DNA from: Clostridiales bacterium
GTDB lineage: Bacteria; Bacillota; Clostridia; Christensenellales; Pumilibacteraceae
NCBI GenBank assembly: GCA_031286385.1
Contig: JAITUJ010000044.1
Location: forward strand, 1-36,719
Direction: 5' to 3'
Length of the DNA: 36,719 bases
Shown here piece by piece: positions 22,834-32,063 of the stretch. Below the pieces are notes generated by a model, which saw only the letters and a program-made list of their open reading frames with translations, did not search any database and had not been told where the DNA came from. The translations under genes and the position numbers were made by a program. Every line of letters starts with the position of its first letter. Positions within the stretch are counted from its first letter, which is position 1.

Positions 22834-25800
22834 TTATGTGTATTGTTCTGCATTTAAGACCTTAATGTTGAACTCCCTTGCTGACTTCTCCCCTCCTACA
22901 ATACATACAGTATAATATGGACAATATCTGCAAGGCAAACCTTTTGTGGACTTTAAAGGACTCTTGGCAATAAAGCCGTCACATATATTTTTCACTGCAA
23001 GCTCACACAGTTTTGATGCGTAACTTGACATACCTATCAACTGTTGCTCTGACACGCCCCTGTCTCTTTGAGGCTTTAATTTTATTTTTCCATTTTTTTT
23101 ATCATAAACAGCACTACAATTTATTGTTGTGCTTCTTTTCGACCCTTCCATATATTCTATTTGTTGACAGTCACAGAGTGACTTATCCAGACTAAAAATG
23201 ACATTTGGGTCATTATTGAACACCCCTTTTAACAGATAGCTATAATCGTCATCGTCCCACTTAGTTATTGCAGAAAAATAAAATGACCCTGCAGGTTTAA
23301 ATCCTGCTCTAATAAAAATATCTAGGTATAAAAGTAACTGCAATTTTTTGCCTAAATACAAATCTTTATGACTAAAATTTATATTCCCAGTTTTGTAGTC
23401 AATCAATCTAACATATTCACCATTTAAGTCTACTCGGTCAATCTTGCCAATAAGATTTATTCCATTTAAATCAATACCTTTGTATAATCCCCTTTCGCCA
23501 AATTCTATTTCTGTCCCTAGTGGTGTAAAGTTTGACAATTCCAACTGTGACACAATAATATCACAAATTTTTTTAGCTTCAACAATGGCACGGTGCTTTA
23601 TGTCTACATTTACATCCAAACTCAACTTATAATGCTTTGATAGACTAGCAGAGATTATCCTATCCACTTTATTTTTATCACAGTTGTTATTTACAAATTC
23701 TTCCATTACCGTGTGTAAAAAAGACCCAATATCAGCAGGATTTGTTCCACCATCTTGCAATTCTTTTAGCCTTAAACCGTACTTTACAAAGTGTTTATAT
23801 GGGCAGGACATAAATTCCTCTATGCGACTTGCCGATACTGTGCGCTCAGCTTCAATACTTTGGCTGTTATTTCGTACAAAAAATAAATCACATGCATTGG
23901 TTATATTTTGGTAATCTGTATTTTCAAAATATTTGTTTACAAGGTGTTTTTGTCCCAATGCGTAGTACATAGCATTTCTCAATTCGACATTCGTTATTCT
24001 TCTAAAATTATCATGACTCTTTTCTAACAACAGTATATTTGACAAACTTACATGGTTACAAAAATGCAACTGCATCATATCAAAACTTAAATTATTGAGT
24101 TTATTTAGCTCAAAATCAAAATCATACACTGCCAATTCAACTTTTTTATTTAACTGTTGTAAGTAAAAATCACGCACATAACTGTCATTTTCTATAAAGC
24201 TAATATGCACTTGTACGCCACTAAAAATAATGTTGTCCAGTTCTATTTTTCTTCTTAAATTTATTTCCTCTATACTTGGCAAAAGAAACACATTATGCAT
24301 TTTAAGTGCATTGATTTGTTTGTCTGCAATCAGTCCGTCATCAATTGCAAATTTTTGTATACCACCCTCATGAAATCCACACAAATAAATCATGCTCTTG
24401 TCCGCTCCTCTAAAAATTTCGGGAGCACCTACGGTGACAGCATCAAACTTTGGAGGCAAAATACCAATAGGCACGCTCAAACTCTCCAAAAAAACTTTGA
24501 TAGTCAATTCTAGCTTATCACTATCTGACATCACTTTTTCCAAGTCATCCAAGTTTTTTATCATAGCTGTCAAAGGTTGTAACATATCTTGTCCACTAAT
24601 TTTACTCAATTCAATGGATTTACTTTCATGCGTCATAAAAAACTCTTTTAAGTTTTTAATAAGTTCGGCTTTTGATTTGGCACTTACCATGCCAAAAAAT
24701 AAATGAATATAGGTAACAAGTGAACTTCGAGCACTTTCTGCAAGTTTATCATTCCACTCATTTAAAAAACCTTTATAATCAATTGAATACTTTTTTACAT
24801 ACTCTACAAAACTTTCAGTTTGAGATTTTGTCAGTGGAGCAAACCAGCTTTTTGCCAAGCTAATCATGCTATCTTTATTAAACTGATGAAATTGTAAATC
24901 AAATAAATTTCTTACAAATACACACAAAGAAAAATTTTCTAAAAGCAATGAACTGTCTATGTTGATTGGTATACCATACTCACCAAAAATTTGCATCAAT
25001 ATATTGCAATTTCCTGTATATACCACGCCTATTCTATTAAAGTGCACGCCATTTTTTTTTGCAACAACTATTCTTTTTGCAACAGACAGTAACTCGTCAA
25101 GCTCGCTTAAAGCTTTATAGCAGTTTATAACATTGGGCAATTTCAGTGTTCTATCAAATGTTTGTATATCACCTTTCAAAAAATCAACTTGCACATTAGC
25201 ATTTAAAGACAAAGTTAAAGATAAACAGTTTGAAGACAACTGTTGCAAGATTAGACTGGTAGTCTTGTCAAATTCGTCATAGTTTGCAATGTACACGTGT
25301 GCATCTTTTAATAAACCAGCTGCAATTGAGTGTTCTAGGACTGTCAACTTATCCACACTATCTATAAAATTATTTTTTTTACAATAGTTTAAATACTCGC
25401 TATAAATTGATGCGATATCTTTCAACTTTATATCATCAATCAATAAAAGTTCATTGGGAGTAATCTTACAGCATTTAAACTGCATGATTGCTTGATATAT
25501 TTTCAGTGCAAATCCAGCAAAGTTAGAACTTACACCAAATGCTTTAAATTTATTGTTTAATATAATTTTTTTTATTAACATTATGCTAGCTGACTTACTA
25601 ATGGGAACAAAACCACTGTCCGTTGACAGCATTCTAGAAAAAGTGACAACTTCACAGTCCATGCCACCTGCAACATTTGCAAAAATACGCCTCTCTGCGT
25701 CCAGAGTGTATTTGTCAGGTACTATCAAAATGTGCCTGATATCTAGTGATACTGTGCGGTTCTTTATAATTTCTACTATGTAATTGAGCGCCTCAACATA

Positions 25801-25839
25801 AGTAGAATGTTTAAAAATTTTTACTTCAATTTGTGACAT
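22834..25839 (-). CDS. addB: AddB-like helicase-exonuclease subunit
   Basis: AddB with AddA processes double-strand breaks for recombination and degrades linear DNA. This 1001-residue protein has an inactive-helicase-like N-terminal two thirds (HILIVPDKYTLDAERRIF near 37-54, RIGVVYTG, VGAPEIFRGADKSMIYLCGF). A C-terminal RecB-type nuclease has EFGERG, GKIDRVDL, LIDYKTG and QLLLYL. Four Cys fit the AddB iron-sulphur cluster: one in FMSCPYKHF and Cys970, Cys973, Cys979 in PCRYCPYYTVC. The N-terminal Walker A loop usual in AddB (GxxGSGKT) is not visible. It is shorter than typical (about 1150). No addA is adjacent in the window. There is no Shine-Dalgarno before the ATG. Confidence 0.9.
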   Translation of the reverse strand: MSQIEVKIFKHSTYVEALNYIVEIIKNRTVSLDIRHILIVPDKYTLDAERRIFANVAGGMDCEVVTFSRMLSTDSGFVPISKSASIMLIKKIILNNKFKAFGVSSNFAGFALKIYQAIMQFKCCKITPNELLLIDDIKLKDIASIYSEYLNYCKKNNFIDSVDKLTVLEHSIAAGLLKDAHVYIANYDEFDKTTSLILQQLSSNCLSLTLSLNANVQVDFLKGDIQTFDRTLKLPNVINCYKALSELDELLSVAKRIVVAKKNGVHFNRIGVVYTGNCNILMQIFGEYGIPINIDSSLLLENFSLCVFVRNLFDLQFHQFNKDSMISLAKSWFAPLTKSQTESFVEYVKKYSIDYKGFLNEWNDKLAESARSSLVTYIHLFFGMVSAKSKAELIKNLKEFFMTHESKSIELSKISGQDMLQPLTAMIKNLDDLEKVMSDSDKLELTIKVFLESLSVPIGILPPKFDAVTVGAPEIFRGADKSMIYLCGFHEGGIQKFAIDDGLIADKQINALKMHNVFLLPSIEEINLRRKIELDNIIFSGVQVHISFIENDSYVRDFYLQQLNKKVELAVYDFDFELNKLNNLSFDMMQLHFCNHVSLSNILLLEKSHDNFRRITNVELRNAMYYALGQKHLVNKYFENTDYQNITNACDLFFVRNNSQSIEAERTVSASRIEEFMSCPYKHFVKYGLRLKELQDGGTNPADIGSFLHTVMEEFVNNNCDKNKVDRIISASLSKHYKLSLDVNVDIKHRAIVEAKKICDIIVSQLELSNFTPLGTEIEFGERGLYKGIDLNGINLIGKIDRVDLNGEYVRLIDYKTGNINFSHKDLYLGKKLQLLLYLDIFIRAGFKPAGSFYFSAITKWDDDDYSYLLKGVFNNDPNVIFSLDKSLCDCQQIEYMEGSKRSTTINCSAVYDKKNGKIKLKPQRDRGVSEQQLIGMSSYASKLCELAVKNICDGFIAKSPLKSTKGLPCRYCPYYTVCIVGGEKSAREFNIKVLNAEQYT

Positions 25840-25852
25840 GCGTTTGTATTAG

Positions 25853-25881
25853 TTGACATTATAGATTTAATAATCTATAAT
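25853..25881 (+). promoter_or_regulatory. Lipoprotein promoter inside a divergent palindrome
   Basis: TTGACA (25853-25858), 17 nt and TATAAT (25876-25881) are both perfect consensus. Bases 25858-25881 are a perfect palindrome with 10-bp arms ATTATAGATT/AATCTATAAT around TAAT. A TATAAT for minus-strand addB sits at its other end (25858-25863). The lipoprotein start codon lies 6 nt after the -10, where transcription should begin. Confidence 0.85.
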
Positions 25882-25887
25882 ATAATA

Positions 25888-26889
25888 ATGAAAAGAAAAA
25901 GAAGTATTTTAACTGCTATATTTTGTAGTGCTTTTAGCCTTGTAGGCTGCTTTGGCAATGGTACAGCTACATCAGAGAGAGATTTAATAGCTCCATGGAA
26001 TAGTGAAACAAGGTATGAAAAATCTGTTTATAGTATAACAAAATTTATATCAGATGTCAACAATGCAAATGTTGAATATATCATTGCAGATGGTGAACTG
26101 TCTTATGAGTTAACTTGGGATAACAATCTTACTACGCTTAAAATGGATTTTTGGTTAAAATACAACGATGATACAAATACCCCAATAAAAGACAGAAACC
26201 TAAAAGATAGTATACAATCAAATACCACTTTTAGAACAATTAGCATGACGCCCGAAACGAGTGAACGCAATGTAAATATGGCAGTGAGAGAGGGTGAAAA
26301 AGATAAAAGTCATAGTATAGTCACTGACTATAAAAATAGAATATCTACATTAAAAGAAAATGACGGGACAACAAAGACACTTCAAACACCAAGCTCTATG
26401 TTAAATGTTGTGGACAATGAGATGCTCTACTATTCAATACGCAGTTTTAGGTATCTAGTCTTAGGGAAAACAATAGATTTTAGCTTGACAGTACCTTTTG
26501 ATAATTTTTTTAACAACAACGAAAAATTTTTTACCTATAATATGAATGTTTTTGTTGACCCAAATGTTTCTAGTATCGCTTTGAATGAACAATTTAGAAT
26601 AGATGGATTGCAAGTAAATGAAGAAGATTCGGTACAGTATATAGATACTCTAAAAAGTGTACTAGCTATCAAAAGCTCCACTAGTGGGACAAGCACAGTG
26701 CTTTATTATGCAGCTAAACCTATATATGTAAGCCAAGACAAGCTATACCAAATTCAAGGCGAGGCACAAACTGAGGACGCTGCAATGCAAAAAGTTTTGA
26801 TTAGTTTTGAAAATAAGCAGCTGATTAATAGCAAAAATTTTGGTATAATGAGATATAACTTAAAGGAGTATACCATAAATAAACAATAA
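25888..26889 (+). CDS. Putative lipoprotein, 333 aa
   Basis: The N-terminus is a type II signal peptide: KRKR, a hydrophobic core ILTAIFCSAFS, and lipobox LVGC with Cys21, so the mature protein should be lipid-anchored on the outer face of the membrane. The rest is polar, strand-rich and without a recognised domain. VEYIIADGELSYELTWDNN, LKMDFWLKY and FSLTVPFDNFF suggest a beta-sandwich-like extracellular domain. It is monocistronic, with a consensus promoter whose start coincides with the ATG and no Shine-Dalgarno, so the message is predicted leaderless. Divergent from addB, 48 nt apart. Confidence 0.88.
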   Translation: MKRKRSILTAIFCSAFSLVGCFGNGTATSERDLIAPWNSETRYEKSVYSITKFISDVNNANVEYIIADGELSYELTWDNNLTTLKMDFWLKYNDDTNTPIKDRNLKDSIQSNTTFRTISMTPETSERNVNMAVREGEKDKSHSIVTDYKNRISTLKENDGTTKTLQTPSSMLNVVDNEMLYYSIRSFRYLVLGKTIDFSLTVPFDNFFNNNEKFFTYNMNVFVDPNVSSIALNEQFRIDGLQVNEEDSVQYIDTLKSVLAIKSSTSGTSTVLYYAAKPIYVSQDKLYQIQGEAQTEDAAMQKVLISFENKQLINSKNFGIMRYNLKEYTINKQ

Positions 26890-26906
26890 CAATTTACTGA
26901 ATCAAT

Positions 26907-26935
26907 AAAGACAAGTTAAATACTAACTTGTCTTT
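26907..26935 (+). terminator. Lipoprotein gene terminator
   Basis: A 12-bp stem AAAGACAAGTTA/TAACTTGTCTTT (26907-26918 with 26924-26935) with a 5-nt loop is followed by TCATT. The T run lies at the end of the stem itself. It overlaps the stop of the small minus-strand ORF and could serve both strands. Confidence 0.7.
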
Positions 26936-27066
26936 TCATTAAAATTATGTATAAATAGCAAATCTGCGTTGCTTATAATTTCTGTATTTGAATAACAACT
27001 TACAATACCACCATTTGGATTAGATGCAACTATTTCTTTCATTATTTCTCTATGCAAACAATCCAT
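26923..27066 (-). CDS. Possible 47-residue protein
   Basis: The frame starts MDCLHREIMKEIVASNPN, has GGIVSCYSNTEIISNADLLF and ends FNEKTS. AAAGGTGG lies 5 nt before the ATG, a strong ribosome binding site. The composition is protein-like (helix then strand), and the stop falls inside the 26907-26935 hairpin, which would act as its terminator. No family is recognised. It is downstream of the alkyltransferase-like gene on the same strand and may be the last gene of that operon. Confidence 0.5.
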   Translation of the reverse strand: MDCLHREIMKEIVASNPNGGIVSCYSNTEIISNADLLFIHNFNEKTS

Positions 27067-27154
27067 CAAAACCACCTTTAAAGTATATAGAAAGTTCACT
27101 ATGCGTTAGCATAACATAACTATCCTGCACCTAACCAACAATATACCGTAATGT

Positions 27155-27505
27155 TTAGTTTTCAACTCCATATTGGAATCCCAAATCATGAATGTGCATG
27201 ATAGAAGGTACAATGGCACATTGTGACATGTCTACTAAATCGCCTTTAAATTTCACGCCTTCTTGTAATAACATTTGCCTTTGGCTTTCCATACCGCCAA
27301 AGGCAAATGCGGTAGATAGCTTACCTTGTTTTGTGACAACTCTATGACAAGGGATCTCACTGTTGTCAGGATTGCAATGCAATGCCCACCCAACTTGGCG
27401 TGACATTTTTGGATTTCCGCACACAAAAGCTATCACACCATAACTTGCTACTTTGCCTTTTGGAATTTGTTTGACTACTTGATATACTTTTTCAAAAAAA
27501 TTCAT
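27155..27505 (-). CDS. MGMT/alkyltransferase-like DNA-repair protein
   Basis: This 116-residue protein is the C-terminal domain of O6-alkylguanine-DNA alkyltransferases alone. It has VYQVVKQIPKGKVASYGVIA (DNA-binding helix-turn-helix), SRQVGWAL with the arginine finger region, and the active-site motif IPCHRVV. The Cys is retained, so it could accept alkyl groups, unlike ATL proteins where it is Trp. It lacks the N-terminal domain of Ogt. I start at ATG 27505; the GTG at 27517 has no ribosome binding site. It lies 34 nt downstream of serS in the same operon. Confidence 0.9.
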   Translation of the reverse strand: MNFFEKVYQVVKQIPKGKVASYGVIAFVCGNPKMSRQVGWALHCNPDNSEIPCHRVVTKQGKLSTAFAFGGMESQRQMLLQEGVKFKGDLVDMSQCAIVPSIMHIHDLGFQYGVEN

Positions 27506-27539
27506 CTTATAAACCACATTAAACTGTTTAAAAAACAGC

Positions 27540-28799
27540 TTATAAACTTATTTTGTCAGTACCCATATATGGTAGCAACACTTTTGGTACTGTTATGGTA
27601 CCATCATTCTGTTGATAATTTTCTAATATTGCAGCCACAGTGCGCCCTACTGCTAGACCACTACCATTTAATGTATGAGCAAACTTTGTTTTTCCATTTG
27701 AATCTCTATATTTTATGTTGGAACGCCTGCTCTGAAAATCTCCAAAATTGGAACAAGATGATATCTCTACATACCTATTATAACTCGGCATCCAGACCTC
27801 AATGTCGTAAGTTTTGGCAGAAGAGAAACCTAAATCGCCTGTACATAGTTCAATTATTCTGTAAGGCAATTCCAATAATTGTAAAATACTTTGAGCATCT
27901 TTTGTAATGATTTCCAACTGTTCCTGACTAGATTCTTGTGTGCATATTTTTACAAGTTCTATTTTATTAAATTGATGCTGTCTTATCAGCCCTCTGCTGT
28001 CCCTTCCTGCACTCCCCCCCTCTTTTCTAAAACAAGCACTGTAAGCACAGTAGCTCAAATTCAACTGATTGAGTATTTGTTGACTGTGCATATTTGTAAG
28101 CGTCACCTCAGCAGTAGGCACCAAGTAGTAATCTGTACTGGCAACTTTAAACATATCTTCTTCAAACTTTGGCAGTTGACCTGTTCCAAACATGCTGTCT
28201 GCGTTGACCATAAAGGGTGCAAAGATTTCTGTATACCCATTTTTTGTATGGGTATCTAACATAAAATTTATCAAAGAACGCTCCAATCGTGCGCCCAATC
28301 CTCTATAAATACAAAACCTTGAACCGGTTATGTTGGCCGCAGTTGTCTGATCAAGAATTTTTAGGTCATTGCCTAAATCCCAGTGAGCTTTTGGTGAAAA
28401 ATCAAATTTTGGTTTGTCACCAAACACCAAAACTTCAACATTACCACTTTCATCTTTACCTATTGGCACAGAACTATCTGGTATATTGGGTATATACGCC
28501 AGAGCACTTTTTAATTCTTTTTCTAGCTCTGCAATACTTTGATCCAAAATTTTTATATTAGACTTGTCATCTGCAACCATTTTTACTATGTCTTTTGTAT
28601 CTTTCCCTTGTTTTTTAAACTTTGCAATATCTGCACTAAACTTGTTTGATTTTTCTTTTAGTGTTTCTACCTTTTTTAGTGCATCTTTTAATTTGTTATA
28701 CAATACAAGAACACTGTCAATATCAACATCACAGTTGCGATTTAACAGTGTAACTTTAATATTATCTTTGTCTTCTGCTATTCTTTTTATATCCAACAT
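27540..28799 (-). CDS. serS: Seryl-tRNA synthetase
   Basis: SerS charges tRNA-Ser. The 419-residue protein has the N-terminal coiled-coil arm that grips the long variable arm (residues about 30-100, [20 protein letters not shown]). The class II core follows: motif 2 [23 protein letters not shown], the serine-binding TAEV, and motif 3 [50 protein letters not shown] is diagnostic. AGGAG lies 8-9 nt before the ATG. Its place 4 nt behind an unknown membrane-protein gene, at the end of a transporter operon, is unusual. Confidence 0.98.
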   Translation of the reverse strand: MLDIKRIAEDKDNIKVTLLNRNCDVDIDSVLVLYNKLKDALKKVETLKEKSNKFSADIAKFKKQGKDTKDIVKMVADDKSNIKILDQSIAELEKELKSALAYIPNIPDSSVPIGKDESGNVEVLVFGDKPKFDFSPKAHWDLGNDLKILDQTTAANITGSRFCIYRGLGARLERSLINFMLDTHTKNGYTEIFAPFMVNADSMFGTGQLPKFEEDMFKVASTDYYLVPTAEVTLTNMHSQQILNQLNLSYCAYSACFRKEGGSAGRDSRGLIRQHQFNKIELVKICTQESSQEQLEIITKDAQSILQLLELPYRIIELCTGDLGFSSAKTYDIEVWMPSYNRYVEISSCSNFGDFQSRRSNIKYRDSNGKTKFAHTLNGSGLAVGRTVAAILENYQQNDGTITVPKVLLPYMGTDKISL

Positions 28800-28803
28800 T
28801 TAA

Positions 28804-29382
28804 TTATCTCCTACTCAATAACTTATCTACTGCAAAATTGCGCACAAATAGACAGATGAAATCCAAAATAGTATAAATCACACCAAAAAGTATGGGTTCG
28901 ACTCCAATTTCTGTTTTAGATTTTATATTCATAATTGCATAGAATCCTGCAACTCCAAGACACAAAAAAATAGAATACAAAATATTAAAAAACATATAGT
29001 ACAATTTGCGTTTACAAAACATCAAATATCTAGGCATTTTCTGTCGTGCATCATCAATACCTATCAAAATTCTATTTGCTATCAAATCCACTAAAACACC
29101 TATAACTACACCAATTATGACCATCATATCTAAGCTATCATAACCATAGAACATAATTGACCAGCCAAAAAAGAAATAAATAGCTCCGGCAAACCAAAAC
29201 TTGATAAAAGCTGCTTTTGGAATTAGAGGCATCTGCGTCAGCCAATCATTGGACTTACGCCTTGCCATATCTGTGTCCCTTTTTTGAGCTTCTAAACTAG
29301 AAATCATACCTCTGTCTTGCTCTACTCTCACATGCGGCTTTTCTAATTTCATGCTATTATTTTTATTGTCTTGTTTGTCCAT
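28804..29382 (-). CDS. Membrane protein, 192 aa
   Basis: The family is not recognised. A charged cytoplasmic N-terminus (first 50 residues) precedes about four hydrophobic helices: FWFAGAIYFFFGWSIMFYG, MMVIIGVVIGVLVDLIANRI, MFFNILYSIFLCLGVAGFY, and IYTILDFICLFV. It lies 2 nt after the 29385 gene and 4 nt before serS, so it is co-transcribed with the ABC transporter. It may be an accessory of the transporter, but this is inference from position. Confidence 0.82.
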   Translation of the reverse strand: MDKQDNKNNSMKLEKPHVRVEQDRGMISSLEAQKRDTDMARRKSNDWLTQMPLIPKAAFIKFWFAGAIYFFFGWSIMFYGYDSLDMMVIIGVVIGVLVDLIANRILIGIDDARQKMPRYLMFCKRKLYYMFFNILYSIFLCLGVAGFYAIMNIKSKTEIGVEPILFGVIYTILDFICLFVRNFAVDKLLSRR

Positions 29383-29384
29383 AC

Positions 29385-29885
29385 TTATGCAACCATTTCA
29401 AGCTGACTCTTTGGCGTTGTGTTTATCAGTTGCAAAGCCTTTTTGTATAGCGGTAGTGTAGCAATACTAAAAAGTGTAATACTTAAAAAAACAATGTGAA
29501 CCACTGTCCATTTACGAGAACTTGCAGATTCTGGGATAGGTCTTAAAATTGAATTTGCGATGTCATAGTTTAATTGTTTTAAATAATACAATTGCAAGAC
29601 TAACTGTAAAATTAGCAAGATACAAGTTATGCTAACCGCTAAAATTGCACTTCTGTCAAACTTTTTTTTGTATCCAATAAAAGATATTATAGACATCATA
29701 GATGCCAAAGTAGTTACAAACAATATAGGTGCTACCGAATTGTTTTTTTCAAAGTGCATGACAGCTTCTGAATGGTCTGATAAATTAAATGTAAAGATAG
29801 CCATTGAAAAACAAATCAATAGAAAAGGTATGATATTGGGTTTCTTTTTTAAAGTTACCAATTTTTTTCTAAAATATTCTTTCAT
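29385..29885 (-). CDS. Membrane protein, 166 aa
   Basis: The family is not recognised. Four hydrophobic helices are visible (IIPFLLICFSMAIFTF; APILFVTTLASMMSIISFIG; AILAVSITCILLILQLVLQL; VVHIVFLSITLFSIATLPL), with a basic N-terminus KKLVTLKKK. AAGGT lies 9 nt before the ATG. It starts 5 nt after the ATPase gene at 29891. One of five small membrane proteins interleaved with this transporter. Confidence 0.82.
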   Translation of the reverse strand: MKEYFRKKLVTLKKKPNIIPFLLICFSMAIFTFNLSDHSEAVMHFEKNNSVAPILFVTTLASMMSIISFIGYKKKFDRSAILAVSITCILLILQLVLQLYYLKQLNYDIANSILRPIPESASSRKWTVVHIVFLSITLFSIATLPLYKKALQLINTTPKSQLEMVA

Positions 29886-29890
29886 AAATT

Positions 29891-30964
29891 TTACCTTATT
29901 GCCTTTTTAGTTCGTGCGTCAAAAAAATGCATTTTTTGAGAATTAAAACTCAATTTTAATTTTTCACCAGATTTCTGTTCTGTCCAGCCAAACAACTTAA
30001 AAACTGCCTTTTTTTCTGTGTTGCCTATTGTACCATGCAAAAGTGTATACTGTCCTAAATTTTCTCTTATATTTACGCAAAAGTCTAAATCTATACCAAT
30101 CTGGACATCCTCTGGCCTGACACCCAATATAATGTTCTCATTCATTTTACTCTGTAAGACAGCAATGTGCTGCTGACTTAACTTTATCTCAAACTCATCA
30201 CTCTTCAACTTACCATCCGTGACCATTACGTCAAAAAAATTCATTTGTGGCAATCCGATAAAACTCGCTACAAAAAGATTGTCTGGATATTGATACAGTT
30301 GCAGTGGAGTTCCAACTTGTTGCACTACCCCGTAGGACATGACTACGATTCTATCTGCCAAAGTCAAGGCTTCTATTTGGTCATGTGTCACATAAATCAT
30401 GGTACTTTTTAATTGCTGATGTAGTATTTTCAACTCATGCCTCATAGAATTGCGCAACTTTGCATCTAAGTTAGATAGTGGTTCATCAAACAAAAATACC
30501 TTTGGTTTTCTCACTATGGCTCTGCCTACTGCCACTCTCTGCCGTTGTCCACCAGAAAGCTGATTCGGAGTCTTATTTAGTTGATTTTTAAGTCCCAAAA
30601 TTTCTGCTGTATCCATTACCTTTTTGTGTATTTCTTCTTTATTTTGCTTGGATAAAATCAAACTAAACGCCAAATTTTGATACACTGTCATTTGAGGATA
30701 CAATGCGTAATTTTGAAAAACCATAGCAATATCGCGATCTTTTGGTGCTGCATTTGTGACATTTTTATCATCAATAAACAACTGTCCAGACGAAATTTCC
30801 TCCAAACCTGCAACCATTCTCAGCGTAGTGCTTTTACCACAACCAGACGAACCTACCAAAACTACAAACTCGCCATCTGCTATATCAAGATTAAAATTGT
30901 CAACAGCCTTGGCATTGGTATTTGGATAAATTTTGTCAATATTTTTTAAAGATAACTTTGCCAT
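29891..30964 (-). CDS. ABC transporter ATPase, MalK/UgpC type (second copy)
   Basis: This 357-residue ATPase has Walker A GSSGCGKST near 38-46, Q-loop MVFQNYALYP, signature LSGGQRQR, Walker B VFLFDEPLSNLDAKLR and the switch His in YVTHDQIEALTLADR. A C-terminal TOBE regulatory part contains LGVRPEDVQIG. It is the CUT1/MalK class, energising sugar uptake. It shares its operon with a second, similar ATPase (34720), so the importer may use a heterodimer of ATPases, or the two may serve different permeases. It directly abuts the 30965 gene. Confidence 0.95.
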   Translation of the reverse strand: MAKLSLKNIDKIYPNTNAKAVDNFNLDIADGEFVVLVGSSGCGKSTTLRMVAGLEEISSGQLFIDDKNVTNAAPKDRDIAMVFQNYALYPQMTVYQNLAFSLILSKQNKEEIHKKVMDTAEILGLKNQLNKTPNQLSGGQRQRVAVGRAIVRKPKVFLFDEPLSNLDAKLRNSMRHELKILHQQLKSTMIYVTHDQIEALTLADRIVVMSYGVVQQVGTPLQLYQYPDNLFVASFIGLPQMNFFDVMVTDGKLKSDEFEIKLSQQHIAVLQSKMNENIILGVRPEDVQIGIDLDFCVNIRENLGQYTLLHGTIGNTEKKAVFKLFGWTEQKSGEKLKLSFNSQKMHFFDARTKKAIR

Positions 30965-31408
30965 TTACTTTTTTTCCCCAATTGACTCTAAATAGTTGTA
31001 AAGCAGTAAGCATTTTTGCTTATTTGCAATACCTGCAAACACTAGTGACATAGCAGATAGTATCAACAATACTGTAATCATAATGAATTGAATTATGGAT
31101 AATTCACCGTCCATTACATAAAATAATGGTGCAAACACGATTCTCAAAACCTGCACTGTTGCGACGATATACAAAACTATTGTCCAATGCAATGTGTATA
31201 TTTTTGTCTTTTCTGCACCCCAAAAGACAGCTAGCATAAAAAATATACTAAGCATTATGTCTGCACCCATTCTGATGGATGGTTTTGGCACGACACTATA
31301 AAATATACAAAATTCAAGAATGCCAAATATCAAACTCAAAATGCAAAACCAAAAAGAGAATGAGTTTTTTTGATAACGCATTTGCTGTGGGTCAATTTGT
31401 TTAAACAT
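30965..31408 (-). CDS. Membrane protein, 147 aa
   Basis: The family is not recognised. Four hydrophobic helices follow a short cytoplasmic start: FWFCILSLIFGILEFCIFY, ADIMLSIFFMLAVFWG, LHWTIVLYIVATVQVLRIVF, and IQFIMITVLLILSAMSLVFAG. AGGAG lies 6 nt before the ATG. Its stop abuts the ATPase gene start, so it is certainly co-transcribed. Possibly an accessory of the transporter, by position only. Confidence 0.82.
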   Translation of the reverse strand: MFKQIDPQQMRYQKNSFSFWFCILSLIFGILEFCIFYSVVPKPSIRMGADIMLSIFFMLAVFWGAEKTKIYTLHWTIVLYIVATVQVLRIVFAPLFYVMDGELSIIQFIMITVLLILSAMSLVFAGIANKQKCLLLYNYLESIGEKK

Positions 31409-31416
31409 ACTTTCTC

Positions 31417-32043
31417 CTAGTTTTGTTGCAATGCATCAGTCGTATCCGTATCAAAACTTGCATAACGCATCAAAATTGTCCTTTTTTGTTTTATCTTATT
31501 AAACACATTTACAATGAGCAATACTGCCAAGATTATTAAAACTGCACTCAATACCATTCCCAAATAAAAAACATTGGTGGACAATCCCCATGTATTGGGA
31601 AAGTTCAGTTCTATTTTTTGATTTAGCGTAACCAAATCTAAACTGTTGTAAACACCCATGATAGAAACAATGCTAAATGTGATAAAACAAGCTAAAAATA
31701 CAGAAAAAATAGCATACGAAATGCTTGCAATGTAGTTTGACATGTAATAAATTCGTCGCTTTTGGCTAAAAAATACAAATGTACTCAATGCTAACAAAAT
31801 CAGTACCAAGGACAGTACCAACAGCATGCGATTAAAATTTTGTACTTTTGCATAAAAATCAGTCACTCCTTGAACATAGAGCATATCTTCTGAATTGGAC
31901 TTTGCAAAAGCCTCCAAAATGTTCAACCCTGTCATAAAGCTCAAAGCATAAAACAAAGTCAATGCAGTTGTAATAATTAGCAATGCAAAAACAAACCTTT
32001 GTACAAACTTTTGATTTTTTACTTTTAAAAAAATTTTTTTCAT
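31417..32043 (-). CDS. Membrane protein, 208 aa
   Basis: The family is not recognised. Four hydrophobic helices: FVFALLIITTALTLFYALSF; MLLVLSLVLILLALSTFVFF; YAIFSVFLACFITFSIVSIM; and FYLGMVLSAVLIILAVLLIVNVF, with an extracytoplasmic loop after the first. It has a basic N-terminus and no strong Shine-Dalgarno. It lies 20 nt after the permease gene at 32064 and 8 nt before the next, so it is part of the operon. Confidence 0.82.
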   Translation of the reverse strand: MKKIFLKVKNQKFVQRFVFALLIITTALTLFYALSFMTGLNILEAFAKSNSEDMLYVQGVTDFYAKVQNFNRMLLVLSLVLILLALSTFVFFSQKRRIYYMSNYIASISYAIFSVFLACFITFSIVSIMGVYNSLDLVTLNQKIELNFPNTWGLSTNVFYLGMVLSAVLIILAVLLIVNVFNKIKQKRTILMRYASFDTDTTDALQQN

Positions 32044-32063
32044 ATTATTTTAATTCTATAAAG

